From F23-B02 sp045642545 (GTDB lineage Bacteria > Bacillota > Clostridia > Oscillospirales > Oscillospiraceae), in the NCBI GenBank assembly GCA_045642545.1, contig JAZUJB010000105.1, forward strand, positions 1 through 12,250: DNA of 12,250 nt. Reading direction: 5' to 3'. The notes under the pieces are model-generated. The model was not told the origin of the DNA, made no database searches, and saw nothing but the letters and a program-made list of their open reading frames with translations. Positions 1 through 6,869 of the stretch are shown one piece after another. Positions within the stretch are counted from its first letter, which is position 1; every line of letters begins with the position of its first letter. Made by a program: the position numbers and the translations under genes.

Positions 1-577
1 TTATACATTCCATTGCGCTCAGCTCGGGATGCTCAAGCAGCAGGTAGATTGCCATACGGTAGCGGTATAAGGCGATGAAACCGGGAATGATGAACAGCAA
101 TGACCAAAGGAAGATGAATATGCCCTCAAGTATGTACAGCCAGATGATGCGGAAGAACATACCGAAGCCGTCAAACAGATTCCATACGGATGCACCCGAG
201 CCTGCAATTGTATGCAGCGCGAAAATGATGAAGCCGGCACCGATGACCACAGCCATAACATCAAGAAGGAAGTTAAGCAGTCTTGCTGCGCCTGAGGGCA
301 TGGAAGCTGCCCAGTCGTCCATAAACTGCGCGGGGTCCATATCCTCTAAGTATCTGTCAAAGCTGTCGCTGTAATCAGCGTTAAGATCGAAATCAACATA
401 GAAAATGTCGCCAAACTGCTTGTCAAAGAAGTCTTCCAGGGGCTGACCGACGAGCTTGAATGAGAGAATTGCGAATGCAATGAGAATTGCAACATAAACC
501 AAGGTAACAAGAACGGGCTTGGGGTTTGAGGTCTTAATAAGGCCCTTAGCCTGTTTTTTGAGCTGTTTTCTGTTCAT
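1..577 (-). CDS. DUF975 family integral membrane protein (N-terminal part, cut by window edge)
   Basis: The minus-strand frame opens at an ATG (575-577) and stays open to the window edge, giving about 192 residues. It begins MNRKQLKKQAKGLIK, the basic start typical of DUF975 proteins. Hydrophobic segments lie at about residues 21-41, 100-122 and 143-170. The visible end reads IIPGFIALYRYRMAIYLLLEHPELSAMECI in pattern, which matches the family's conserved 'IPG...Y.Y.mapYil.e.P.lsa..ai' block. The linker after the first helix (about 45-95) is unusually acidic, with many Asp and Glu. An excellent SD (GGAGG, complement of 584-588) sits 6 bases before the ATG and fixes the start. A TATAAT-type -10 lies upstream at 607-612. 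The family's function is unknown; this is a multi-pass membrane protein, and its C-terminus lies outside the window. Confidence 0.75.
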   Translation of the reverse strand, partial: MNRKQLKKQAKGLIKTSNPKPVLVTLVYVAILIAFAILSFKLVGQPLEDFFDKQFGDIFYVDFDLNADYSDSFDRYLEDMDPAQFMDDWAASMPSGAARLLNFLLDVMAVVIGAGFIIFALHTIAGSGASVWNLFDGFGMFFRIIWLYILEGIFIFLWSLLFIIPGFIALYRYRMAIYLLLEHPELSAMECI

Positions 578-606
578 AACAAACCTCCAAATTTTCAATT
601 GCAAAT

Positions 607-612
607 ATTATA
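607..612 (-). promoter_or_regulatory. -10 element (TATAAT) of the DUF975 gene
   Basis: A perfect TATAAT reads on the minus strand about 30 bases upstream of the DUF975 start codon, in a very AT-rich stretch. No good -35 hexamer is present at 16-18 bases, so the promoter is plausible but not strong. Confidence 0.4.
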
Positions 613-683
613 ACATTAACTTTATCTAAATAACAGAGGTAAATAGCAAGAATAAAAAATTTATATAGTAAAACAGAAATTTC

Positions 684-712
684 TTGACATAGGGCAGCTT
701 CGGTGCTATTAT
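684..712 (+). promoter_or_regulatory. Promoter of tRNA-Leu
   Basis: A perfect -35 TTGACA (684-689) is followed after 17 bases by TATTAT (707-712). A perfect TATAAT overlaps it at 710-715 but would need a 20-base spacer. Initiation near 719-721 would leave only about 12 bases of leader before the tRNA, as expected for a strong stable-RNA promoter. Confidence 0.75.
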
Positions 713-731
713 AATCAAGCATTCTGCATAT

Positions 732-819
732 GCGCGAGTGGTGGAATTGGCAGACTCGCTAGATTCAGGTTCTAGTGCTCACTCCGGGCGTGCGGGTTCA
801 AGTCCCGCCTCGCGCACCA
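732..819 (+). tRNA. tRNA-Leu (anticodon CAG)
   Basis: This is an 88-base class II tRNA that reads CUG codons. The acceptor stem GCGCGAG (732-738) pairs with CTCGCGC (809-815), followed by discriminator A816 and an encoded CCA (817-819). The anticodon stem is CTAGA/TCTAG around the loop TTCAGGT (764-770), with anticodon CAG at 766-768 and G37 after it. The long variable arm (776-791) contains a GCTC/GGGC stem, characteristic of leucine tRNAs. The T arm GCGGG-TTCAAGT-CCCGC spans 792-808. All arms pair cleanly. Confidence 0.97.
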
Positions 820-858
820 AAAAGAAACAGTCATCCGAAGGGATGGCTGTTTCTTTTT
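819..858 (+). terminator. Rho-independent terminator after tRNA-Leu
   Basis: The arms 819-836 and 841-858 form an 18-bp stem with one G-U pair around the loop GAAG (837-840). The stem has an A-tract on its left foot and a T-tract on its right. It begins on the last base of the tRNA CCA, so termination is immediate, and the symmetric A/T tracts would let it work on both strands. Confidence 0.85.
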
Positions 859-938
859 GGTGTTCTAAATAAATCTGAAATTTTTATTGCGTTTGCCATG
901 CCCCAAGTGGTACATTTATGGAAGAAAGAGGCGATAAG

Positions 939-2300
939 ATGAAAATTATAATCTGCGGCTGTGGCAAGATAGGTAAAAGTATCCTCAACAGTCTTGCTCA
1001 CGAGGGCCATGATATTACGGTGCTTGACCCCGAGCCCTCTGTAATAAGCAATGTAACTGACATATACGATGTAATGGGAATATGCGAATCGGGCACAAGC
1101 TGCGAGGCGCTTGCGCAGGCATCTGTGCATTCTGCCGGCCTTTTCATTGCGGCAACAGGCAACGATGAGACAAATCTGCTGGCATGCTTTCTTGCAAAGC
1201 GCATGGGCGCAGAGCATACGGTTGCACGCATAGGCAGCAAGGAAAGCAGTACGGATGATATTGATTTCTTAAAGCGCGAGCTGGGAATTTCCATGGCAGT
1301 CAATCCCGAGCTGCTCACCGCTCAGGTAATTTTCAACATTCTCAAGTTCCCCTCGGCCATTAAGTCCGAGACCTTCACCCGTCGCCGCTTTGAAATGGCG
1401 GAGCTTACGGTAAAGGCCGACTCTGTATTAAACGGCGCGGTACTTTACAATCTGCGAAATAAGCTTAACCTTCCGTTTCTGGTTTGCTGTGTTCTGCGTG
1501 ACGGCAAGGCCAACATACCCAACGGCGATTTCGCCCTGCAGGCAGGCGATAAAATAGGACTTCTTGCAGCCCACGATGATATGCAGAAGGTCCTCAAGCA
1601 TTTGGGAATACTGCAAAAGCGCGCTAAGGATGTTATGATTCTCGGCGGCAGCCGCACTTCCGTTTATCTTGCAAAGGAGCTTATCCGAAGCGGAAACTCC
1701 GTAACGGTAATCGAAAAATCCGAGTCACGCTGCACGGAAATGTGCGCAGCCTTGCCGCAGAATGTGAATATTATCTGCGGAGACGGCACACACCACGAAC
1801 TGCTTTCCGAGGAGGGTCTTGACCGCACCGATGCATTTGTGTCGCTTACGGGAATGGACGAGGAGAATATACTCAGCTCCTATTACGCACTTGACCGCAA
1901 GGTCCCCAAAATCATCACAAAGGTCAATCAGGACGGCTTCAGCGATATCAGCGAAAAGCTCGGTCTTGACTGCATTGCCTCTCCGCGCAGAATAACCGCG
2001 GACATTATTACACAGTACGCAAGAGCGCTGCATAATTCTCAGGGCAGCAAAATTGAGACTCTGTACCGCCTTATGAACGGTGCCATTGAGGCTTTGGAGT
2101 TTACCGTATCGTCGGACTTCAAGCAGCTTAACATTCCGCTTAAGCAGCTGAATATCAAGCCCGGCATTCTGCTTGCGGGAATTATCCGCGGCAGCAAAAC
2201 AATTATCCCCGCCGGCAGTGATGTTATTCTTCCGGGGGACAATGTCATTGTTATTGCCGCAAACCAGAAGCTCTGTGATTTTTCGGAAATTTTGCTATGA
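939..2300 (+). CDS. trkA: Trk K+ uptake regulatory subunit TrkA (two RCK domains)
   Basis: This is the cytoplasmic nucleotide-binding subunit that gates the TrkH potassium channel. At 453 residues it matches the usual length of double-RCK TrkA proteins. RCK-N1 starts MKIIICGCGKIGKS, with a GxGxxG loop at 7-12 and the ribose-binding acid D30 at the end of strand 2. RCK-C1 is at about 150-220, RCK-N2 at about 231-350 and RCK-C2 at about 370-453 (ending in PGDNVIVIA...). The second Rossmann loop reads GGSRTS at 236-241, which lacks the GxGxxG pattern. An upstream in-frame ATG at 918 is possible, but 939 has the better SD (AAAGAGG, 7 bases away) and gives the canonical MKIIICG start. The stop overlaps the trkH start as ATGA, indicating translational coupling. 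I see no convincing promoter between the tRNA terminator and the gene. Confidence 0.93.
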   Translation: MKIIICGCGKIGKSILNSLAHEGHDITVLDPEPSVISNVTDIYDVMGICESGTSCEALAQASVHSAGLFIAATGNDETNLLACFLAKRMGAEHTVARIGSKESSTDDIDFLKRELGISMAVNPELLTAQVIFNILKFPSAIKSETFTRRRFEMAELTVKADSVLNGAVLYNLRNKLNLPFLVCCVLRDGKANIPNGDFALQAGDKIGLLAAHDDMQKVLKHLGILQKRAKDVMILGGSRTSVYLAKELIRSGNSVTVIEKSESRCTEMCAALPQNVNIICGDGTHHELLSEEGLDRTDAFVSLTGMDEENILSSYYALDRKVPKIITKVNQDGFSDISEKLGLDCIASPRRITADIITQYARALHNSQGSKIETLYRLMNGAIEALEFTVSSDFKQLNIPLKQLNIKPGILLAGIIRGSKTIIPAGSDVILPGDNVIVIAANQKLCDFSEILL

Positions 2301-3745
2301 ACTATAAGACAATTTTCAACACTCTCGGCAGAGTAATAATGCTTGAAGCGGCGCTGCTGCTTCTGCCGGCGGGAGTTGCGCTGATATACGCTGAGGCCTG
2401 TGCCGTGTCGTTTGTGATTACGGCGCTGATTGCGGCGGCTGTCGGCGGCGTGCTCTGCCTTTTATGCCGACCGGAAAAAATAAATCTCAGCATTCGCGAC
2501 AGCTTTGCGATAGTAGCGCTTTCGTGGATATGCATTTCGCTCATCGGCTCGCTGCCATTTGTGTTCAGCGGTGAAATTCCCGAGTTCGTTGATGCATTCT
2601 TTGAAACCGTCAGCGGCTTTACCACAACGGGTGCGTCAATTCTCACCGATGTTGAGAGCATGAGTCACGGCCTTCTGTTCTGGCGCTGCTTTACCCACTG
2701 GCTGGGCGGTATGGGCATTCTGGTGTTTGTCATGGCACTCATGAACAAAGCACCCGACCGCTCTATAAATATTCTGCGCGCGGAAATGCCCGGACACTCG
2801 GTTGATAAGTTCACGCCCAAATCCAGAAATGCGGCGAAAATGCTGTATTACATATATATTGCGCTGACCGCGGCAGAGTTTGTATTTCTGCTTTGCGGAG
2901 GAATGCCCGTGTTTGACAGCGCGGTACACGCTTTAGGCACTGCGGGTACGGGCGGCTTCGGCATTAAGGGCGACAGTGTCGCGTCTTACAGCCCCTATCT
3001 GCAATGGGTAATCACCGTGTTTATGCTGCTTTTCGGCGTCAGCTTCAATGTCTACTACCTGATGCTTCTGCGCAGATGGAAAAATGCCTTTAACTCAAAC
3101 GAGCTTTGGTGCTACCTCGGAATATTCGCCGTTGCGTTTGCAATTATTACGGTGAACATCTATCCCATGTACCGCAATATTTCCGAGGCGATAAGACTTT
3201 CCGCATTCCAGGTTGCGGCTATTGTAACAACCACGGGCTTTGCAACGGCTGACTTCGATTTGTGGCCGCAGCTTTCAAAGGGCATTCTGTTTATGCTTAT
3301 GTTTGTGGGCGGCTGTATGGGCTCAACTGCAGGCGGCTTTAAGATTTCACGACTGACCTCAATGTTCCAGATTGCGAGAAATGAAATGCGCCGCAGCATA
3401 AGCCCCCGCACGGTAAATCCCGTCCGACTCAACGGAAGAACTCTGACTGCGCAGGAGGAAAAGGGCATACTGTCCTACCTCGTTCTGTATCTTGCGGTTA
3501 TAATTGCAACCTTCCTGCTTATAAGCTTTGAGCCGCTCGGCTTTGATACGAACTTCTCGGCGGCGGTATCCTGCGTTAACAACATAGGCCCCGGATTTAA
3601 TATGATTGGCCCTGCGGCAAATTATTCGGTTTACTCCCCGTTTTCAAAGGTAGTGCTGTCGTTTGCCATGCTTATGGGCAGACTTGAAATTTATCCGCTG
3701 CTTTCGATTCTTGTTCCGAAAATGTGGATAAAGGCCAAAAGATAA
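2297..3745 (+). CDS. trkH: Trk potassium channel subunit TrkH/KtrB
   Basis: This is the membrane pore of the Trk/Ktr potassium uptake system, 482 residues with four membrane-pore-membrane repeats. The four selectivity-filter segments are visible: TTTGAS (109-114), TAGTGGFG (215-222), TTTGFA (311-316) and NNIGPG (428-433). The family block HWLGGMGILVF follows filter 1 at 134-144. The intramembrane gating-loop region GGCMGSTAGGFKI is at 338-350. The start overlaps the trkA stop by four bases (ATGA), so the subunits are probably made in a fixed ratio. A strong terminator follows immediately and ends the operon. The length suits either the TrkH or KtrB/TrkG subfamily; the double-RCK partner favours Trk naming. 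Confidence 0.94.
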   Translation: MNYKTIFNTLGRVIMLEAALLLLPAGVALIYAEACAVSFVITALIAAAVGGVLCLLCRPEKINLSIRDSFAIVALSWICISLIGSLPFVFSGEIPEFVDAFFETVSGFTTTGASILTDVESMSHGLLFWRCFTHWLGGMGILVFVMALMNKAPDRSINILRAEMPGHSVDKFTPKSRNAAKMLYYIYIALTAAEFVFLLCGGMPVFDSAVHALGTAGTGGFGIKGDSVASYSPYLQWVITVFMLLFGVSFNVYYLMLLRRWKNAFNSNELWCYLGIFAVAFAIITVNIYPMYRNISEAIRLSAFQVAAIVTTTGFATADFDLWPQLSKGILFMLMFVGGCMGSTAGGFKISRLTSMFQIARNEMRRSISPRTVNPVRLNGRTLTAQEEKGILSYLVLYLAVIIATFLLISFEPLGFDTNFSAAVSCVNNIGPGFNMIGPAANYSVYSPFSKVVLSFAMLMGRLEIYPLLSILVPKMWIKAKR

Positions 3746-3750
3746 TAATA

Positions 3751-3786
3751 AAAAGCATCCGCATCGTGTGATGAGGATGCTTTTTT
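3751..3786 (+). terminator. Rho-independent terminator after trkH
   Basis: AAAAGCATCC (3751-3760) pairs with GGATGCTTTT (3775-3784). The stem continues past a G-A mismatch into CATC/GATG with loop GTGT, and a run of six T starts at 3781. It lies six bases after the trkH stop. Confidence 0.9.
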
Positions 3787-3837
3787 ATTTGTAAAATGTG
3801 TTGTAAAACTCCGGATAAAATTTTGCTTTTCGGTGTA

Positions 3838-3866
3838 TTGCCTGATAACGCCAAAAAGTGTAAAAT
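3838..3866 (+). promoter_or_regulatory. Candidate promoter of the ceramidase gene
   Basis: TTGCCT (3838-3843) and TAAAAT (3861-3866) are spaced by exactly 17 bases, matching four and five of six consensus positions. Initiation near 3873 would give a leader of about 35 bases. This is the best sigma-A-like pair between the trkH terminator and the gene. Confidence 0.5.
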
Positions 3867-3873
3867 ATTCTTT

Positions 3874-3902
3874 AGATATTTTTTGATACATATCTTGGGG
3901 GG
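3874..3902 (+). promoter_or_regulatory. Leader inverted repeat next to a six-G ribosome binding site
   Basis: AGATAT (3874-3879) and ATATCT (3890-3895) are perfect inverted repeats with a 10-base loop. They sit at the predicted transcript start and end just before the run GGGGGG (3897-3902), which serves as the SD 5 bases before the ATG at 3908. The repeat could be a weak RNA hairpin, a protein operator, or chance in AT-rich DNA. Confidence 0.3.
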
Positions 3903-3907
3903 ACGAA

Positions 3908-6718
3908 ATGAAAAGAAAATTTAAGGCTGTAATCTGCATTGTGCTTACTGCCGCAATGCTCTTTTCCCTTACGGGATTTGCCTTTGCCGATAAAAAATCG
4001 GCATCAAATGTGAAGGTCGGCGTTGCAAAGACCGATATCACCGGCCCGATTACCGACATAAGCACCGGCTACAACTCGCTCGGTGACCTTATGGAGGGCT
4101 TGCTTACAAGACTGTACGCAAGAGCCTTTGTCGTTGATGACGGCAATGCGCCGATGGTATATGTATCGGCAGAGCTTGTCCATATGACAGAGAGCATAAA
4201 GCCCGGTGTTCTGTCTGCGCTCAAGGCAGACGGATATACCTGCTTTACCGAGGAAAATGTGATGCTTATGGCAACACATTGCCACTCCTCAACCTCAAAT
4301 ACATCGTGGTTTGAGCTCTATGACCTCATAAACGGTGTGCCCGGCTATGACGATGAAAGCTACAGAATCATCGTCAAGGGCATCAAGAATGCAATTGAGC
4401 AGGCTTACGATTCCAGCGTCGATGGCACGGTTTCTCTCGTGTACGGGGAAACTGACATCAGCGCCTCAAACCGCTCGGCAGACGCATTCCTCACCAATAT
4501 CAATGTCGGCGATTACGGTTACGAGGTAAACGAGGACGGCAGCTTTACCTACGAAACAGGCCTTAAGGCTGCAAAGAATGCCTATAATCACGAGATGGCG
4601 GGCATTGTTCTCACCGACAGCAAGGGCAACGATATTGGCTTCCTCAACTTCTTCGGCTCCCACGGAACCTCCAACGGAATTGACAATATATATGTTGCAT
4701 CCGACCACAAGGGCTACGCAGCACTCAAGGTTGAGCAGACAATGGGCGACGGCTTCGTAGCTGCATTTGCTCAGGCGGACAGCGGCGATACAAGCCCCAA
4801 TAAGGTCGACGAATCCGACTACCACGAGGCATTCCTGCGCCCGAACGAGCTTGACTCATCGGTCGACGAGATTGAAAATCAGATTGTCCACGGTCAGCAG
4901 GAGGCAAATGCTGCACTCAATCTTATAAATAACGCACAGAGAACTGTGCTTTCCGGCAAGTTCGATTTTAACTACACCGTTCTCGACTTCTCCGATATCG
5001 AGGTTGACCTCAGCTATGTCGGCGATTACTATATGCCGTACGATGACCTCTCCGCAGGCAGCGTTTCAACAAGCGAGCCCTGCATAGGCGCAGGCATAAT
5101 CGCAGGCGACGAGGAGGGCGCACCCGTTGACAACGCACTTGAGGGTGCCGTCAAGCACAACTTCGTCTGGAACGAGGAAACTCAGAGCTACGACAGAATT
5201 GCCTGCGACTTCAAAATGATTAATCTCTACGGTCTGCAGTATCTGTTTGAGCCGCTCTGGCCGCTGGCGATGAAGATTCTCCAGTCCGATGCATATGATG
5301 ATGCGCAGGCGGAAAAGGTTGTATGCCTTGCGGTAGGCAAGCTTATGCAGCCCGAGCAGCCGCTTCAGATTATGCGCATGGGCAGCGTTGCAGTTGCGGC
5401 AGTGCCCTTCGAGCTTACCTACGAGCAGGCAAACAGAACTAAGGCAGTGCTTGAGGAAACTCTCGCTGCCGATGGTGTTACAAAGGTAATCATAGCAACC
5501 CACGCAAACGCATACAGCCAGTATGTAACCACCCGCGAGGAGTATGCGGCACAGCATTACGAGGGCGCAACCTGCCTGTTCGGACCTTGGTCCGGCGCAG
5601 CCCTTACCCAGGAGCTTGACAAGCTTGCTCAGGGCATCATAAGCGGCGAAAAGGCCGAAAAGAGCGCCGAGCTTCTGCAGAAGACTCCGTTTGCTCTGCT
5701 TTATACAACAACCGCAATGGGCAAGCCCGCAATTGACAAGGGAACCTACGGAACGGTAATCAATGATGTTGAAAAGGCATCGTATTCCAAGGGCGAATGG
5801 GTCACGGCATCCTTCAGCGGCGTTGAGCCCAGACACATCACAATGCTGGCATTAGAGGACAGCGAGCTTGTCGACGGCTACAGCTACATGGCGGTTCAGA
5901 AGCTTGTTAACGGCGAGTGGAAAACCGTGATTACTGACACCGACCCCTACACGACCTTTAAGTGCGAAAGCTCGGGACTTATCACCAAGAGCTACACCGC
6001 AACAGTCGGCTGGCTGCTCAAGGGCGATAACTGCACCCCCGGCACATACAGACTCGTGTATAACGGCATTGCAAAGATTAAAGACAGCGAGTCAAGCTGC
6101 CTGTGCAAGTATGACTACAAGGCATTCTCCGTTGCAAGCTCCGAGTTTGTGGTATCTCCTCCTCAGAAGGCAACTCTCAATCCGTTCAAGGATATCGCAA
6201 AGGCGGATTATTTCTACGAGCCCGTTGTATGGGCATACAACAACGAGCCCTACCGCATAACCGCGGGCAAGACTCTCGAGGAGTTTGAGCCCGAAAGCGA
6301 TTGCACCCGCGCAGAGTTCATAACCTTCCTCTGGCGCGCTGCAGGTGAGCCTCAGACAACGATAACTGAAAATCCGTTCACCGATGTTAAGGAGGGAAGC
6401 TTCTATTACAACGCAGTGCTCTGGGCATACGAAAAGGGCATTACCTCGGGTGCAACCGACACCGAATTTATGCCTGATACGGCAATCACCCGCGCGCAGG
6501 TTGTAACCTTCATATGGCGCTATATGGGAGCACCGGCTGCAGCATCCGCAAAGCTCAGCTTTAAGGATATCACTTCGGCAAGCCCCTTCTTCAGCGCGAT
6601 AAGCTGGGCAAAGCAGCAGGGAATAACCCTCGGCTACGATGACAGCACCTTCGGCACAAACGATACCTGCACACGCGGTCAGGCAATGACCTTCCTGTAC
6701 AGAATAATCAATAAGTAA
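3908..6718 (+). CDS. Secreted, cell-wall-anchored neutral ceramidase with three SLH repeats
   Basis: This is predicted to be a zinc amidase that hydrolyses ceramide to sphingosine and fatty acid at the cell surface. The 936 residues comprise a signal peptide (1-27, cleavage AFA|D), a neutral/alkaline ceramidase catalytic region (about 35-590), an Ig-like ceramidase C-terminal domain (about 620-750), and three SLH repeats (about 758-815, 822-876, 884-936) that bind secondary cell-wall polymer. By recalled alignment to the P. aeruginosa enzyme, the zinc ligands are H124 (in THCH), H252 (in SHGTS), E502 (in VPFELT) and Y539 (in YSQYVTT). The nucleophile is S296 in GDTSPN, and the NRS motif is at 188-190. 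The E502-Y539 spacing of 37 equals that recalled for E411-Y448. The block YVTTREEYAAQ is nearly identical to the family. The glycine-rich GPGG after the first histidines is absent. The SLH signatures read TRAE, TRAQ and TRGQ. The gene stands alone with its own terminator. The family call is very sure; the natural substrate is inferred. Confidence 0.92.
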   Translation: MKRKFKAVICIVLTAAMLFSLTGFAFADKKSASNVKVGVAKTDITGPITDISTGYNSLGDLMEGLLTRLYARAFVVDDGNAPMVYVSAELVHMTESIKPGVLSALKADGYTCFTEENVMLMATHCHSSTSNTSWFELYDLINGVPGYDDESYRIIVKGIKNAIEQAYDSSVDGTVSLVYGETDISASNRSADAFLTNINVGDYGYEVNEDGSFTYETGLKAAKNAYNHEMAGIVLTDSKGNDIGFLNFFGSHGTSNGIDNIYVASDHKGYAALKVEQTMGDGFVAAFAQADSGDTSPNKVDESDYHEAFLRPNELDSSVDEIENQIVHGQQEANAALNLINNAQRTVLSGKFDFNYTVLDFSDIEVDLSYVGDYYMPYDDLSAGSVSTSEPCIGAGIIAGDEEGAPVDNALEGAVKHNFVWNEETQSYDRIACDFKMINLYGLQYLFEPLWPLAMKILQSDAYDDAQAEKVVCLAVGKLMQPEQPLQIMRMGSVAVAAVPFELTYEQANRTKAVLEETLAADGVTKVIIATHANAYSQYVTTREEYAAQHYEGATCLFGPWSGAALTQELDKLAQGIISGEKAEKSAELLQKTPFALLYTTTAMGKPAIDKGTYGTVINDVEKASYSKGEWVTASFSGVEPRHITMLALEDSELVDGYSYMAVQKLVNGEWKTVITDTDPYTTFKCESSGLITKSYTATVGWLLKGDNCTPGTYRLVYNGIAKIKDSESSCLCKYDYKAFSVASSEFVVSPPQKATLNPFKDIAKADYFYEPVVWAYNNEPYRITAGKTLEEFEPESDCTRAEFITFLWRAAGEPQTTITENPFTDVKEGSFYYNAVLWAYEKGITSGATDTEFMPDTAITRAQVVTFIWRYMGAPAAASAKLSFKDITSASPFFSAISWAKQQGITLGYDDSTFGTNDTCTRGQAMTFLYRIINK

Positions 6719-6722
6719 ATAA

Positions 6723-6753
6723 AAAACCGACATCGCAAAGCGATGTCGGTTTT
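6723..6753 (+). terminator. Bidirectional terminator between the ceramidase gene and the minus-strand micropeptide gene
   Basis: AAAACCGACATCGC (6723-6736) and its perfect complement (6740-6753) surround the loop AAA. The A and T flanks make it usable on both strands. It lies 5 bases after the ceramidase stop and 10 bases past the stop of the minus-strand small gene, so it can serve both converging units. Confidence 0.9.
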
Positions 6754-6762
6754 GCTTTTGTT

Positions 6763-6855
6763 TTACTTCTTCAGAAAATCTCTGAAGGCAATTGCTACTG
6801 CGCCGCAGTCAAGCACTGTTGCGGCAATAAGGACAATAAGTACACCGGTATTCAT
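6763..6855 (-). CDS. 30-residue hydrophobic membrane peptide, function unknown
   Basis: This short open frame encodes 30 residues: MNTGVLIVLIAATVLDCGAV followed by AIAFRDFLKK. It is one hydrophobic segment (about 4-24) with a basic C-terminal tail, which predicts a single-pass membrane peptide with its tail in the cytoplasm. A full AGGAGG SD (complement of 6865-6870) lies 9 bases before the ATG and overlaps the stop codon region of the upstream 214-residue membrane protein gene. The two are therefore probably co-transcribed and translationally coupled. The bidirectional terminator at 6723-6753 lies just past its stop. I do not recognise the sequence. The strong SD, the position inside a transcript and the tidy membrane topology argue that it is real; homologues were not checked. 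Confidence 0.6.
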   Translation of the reverse strand: MNTGVLIVLIAATVLDCGAVAIAFRDFLKK

Positions 6856-6869
6856 AAATACATACCTCC

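Noticed and set aside
732..938. tRNA-Leu 3' end as an integration site for a mobile element
   Set aside because: No integrase gene and no second copy of the tRNA 3' end occur in the window, and the flanking genes are housekeeping.
831..1217. Minus-strand 128-codon frame across the tRNA terminator and the 5' end of trkA
   Set aside because: It runs through a terminator hairpin and antisense to a conserved gene; the protein looks random and Cys/His-rich.
5066..6733. Long minus-strand open frames of 256 and 213 codons (5066-5836 and 6092-6733)
   Set aside because: Both lie wholly or mainly antisense to the ceramidase gene, have Cys- and Leu-rich compositions without domain logic, and no SD was identified for them. 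They are by-products of codon bias in the real gene.
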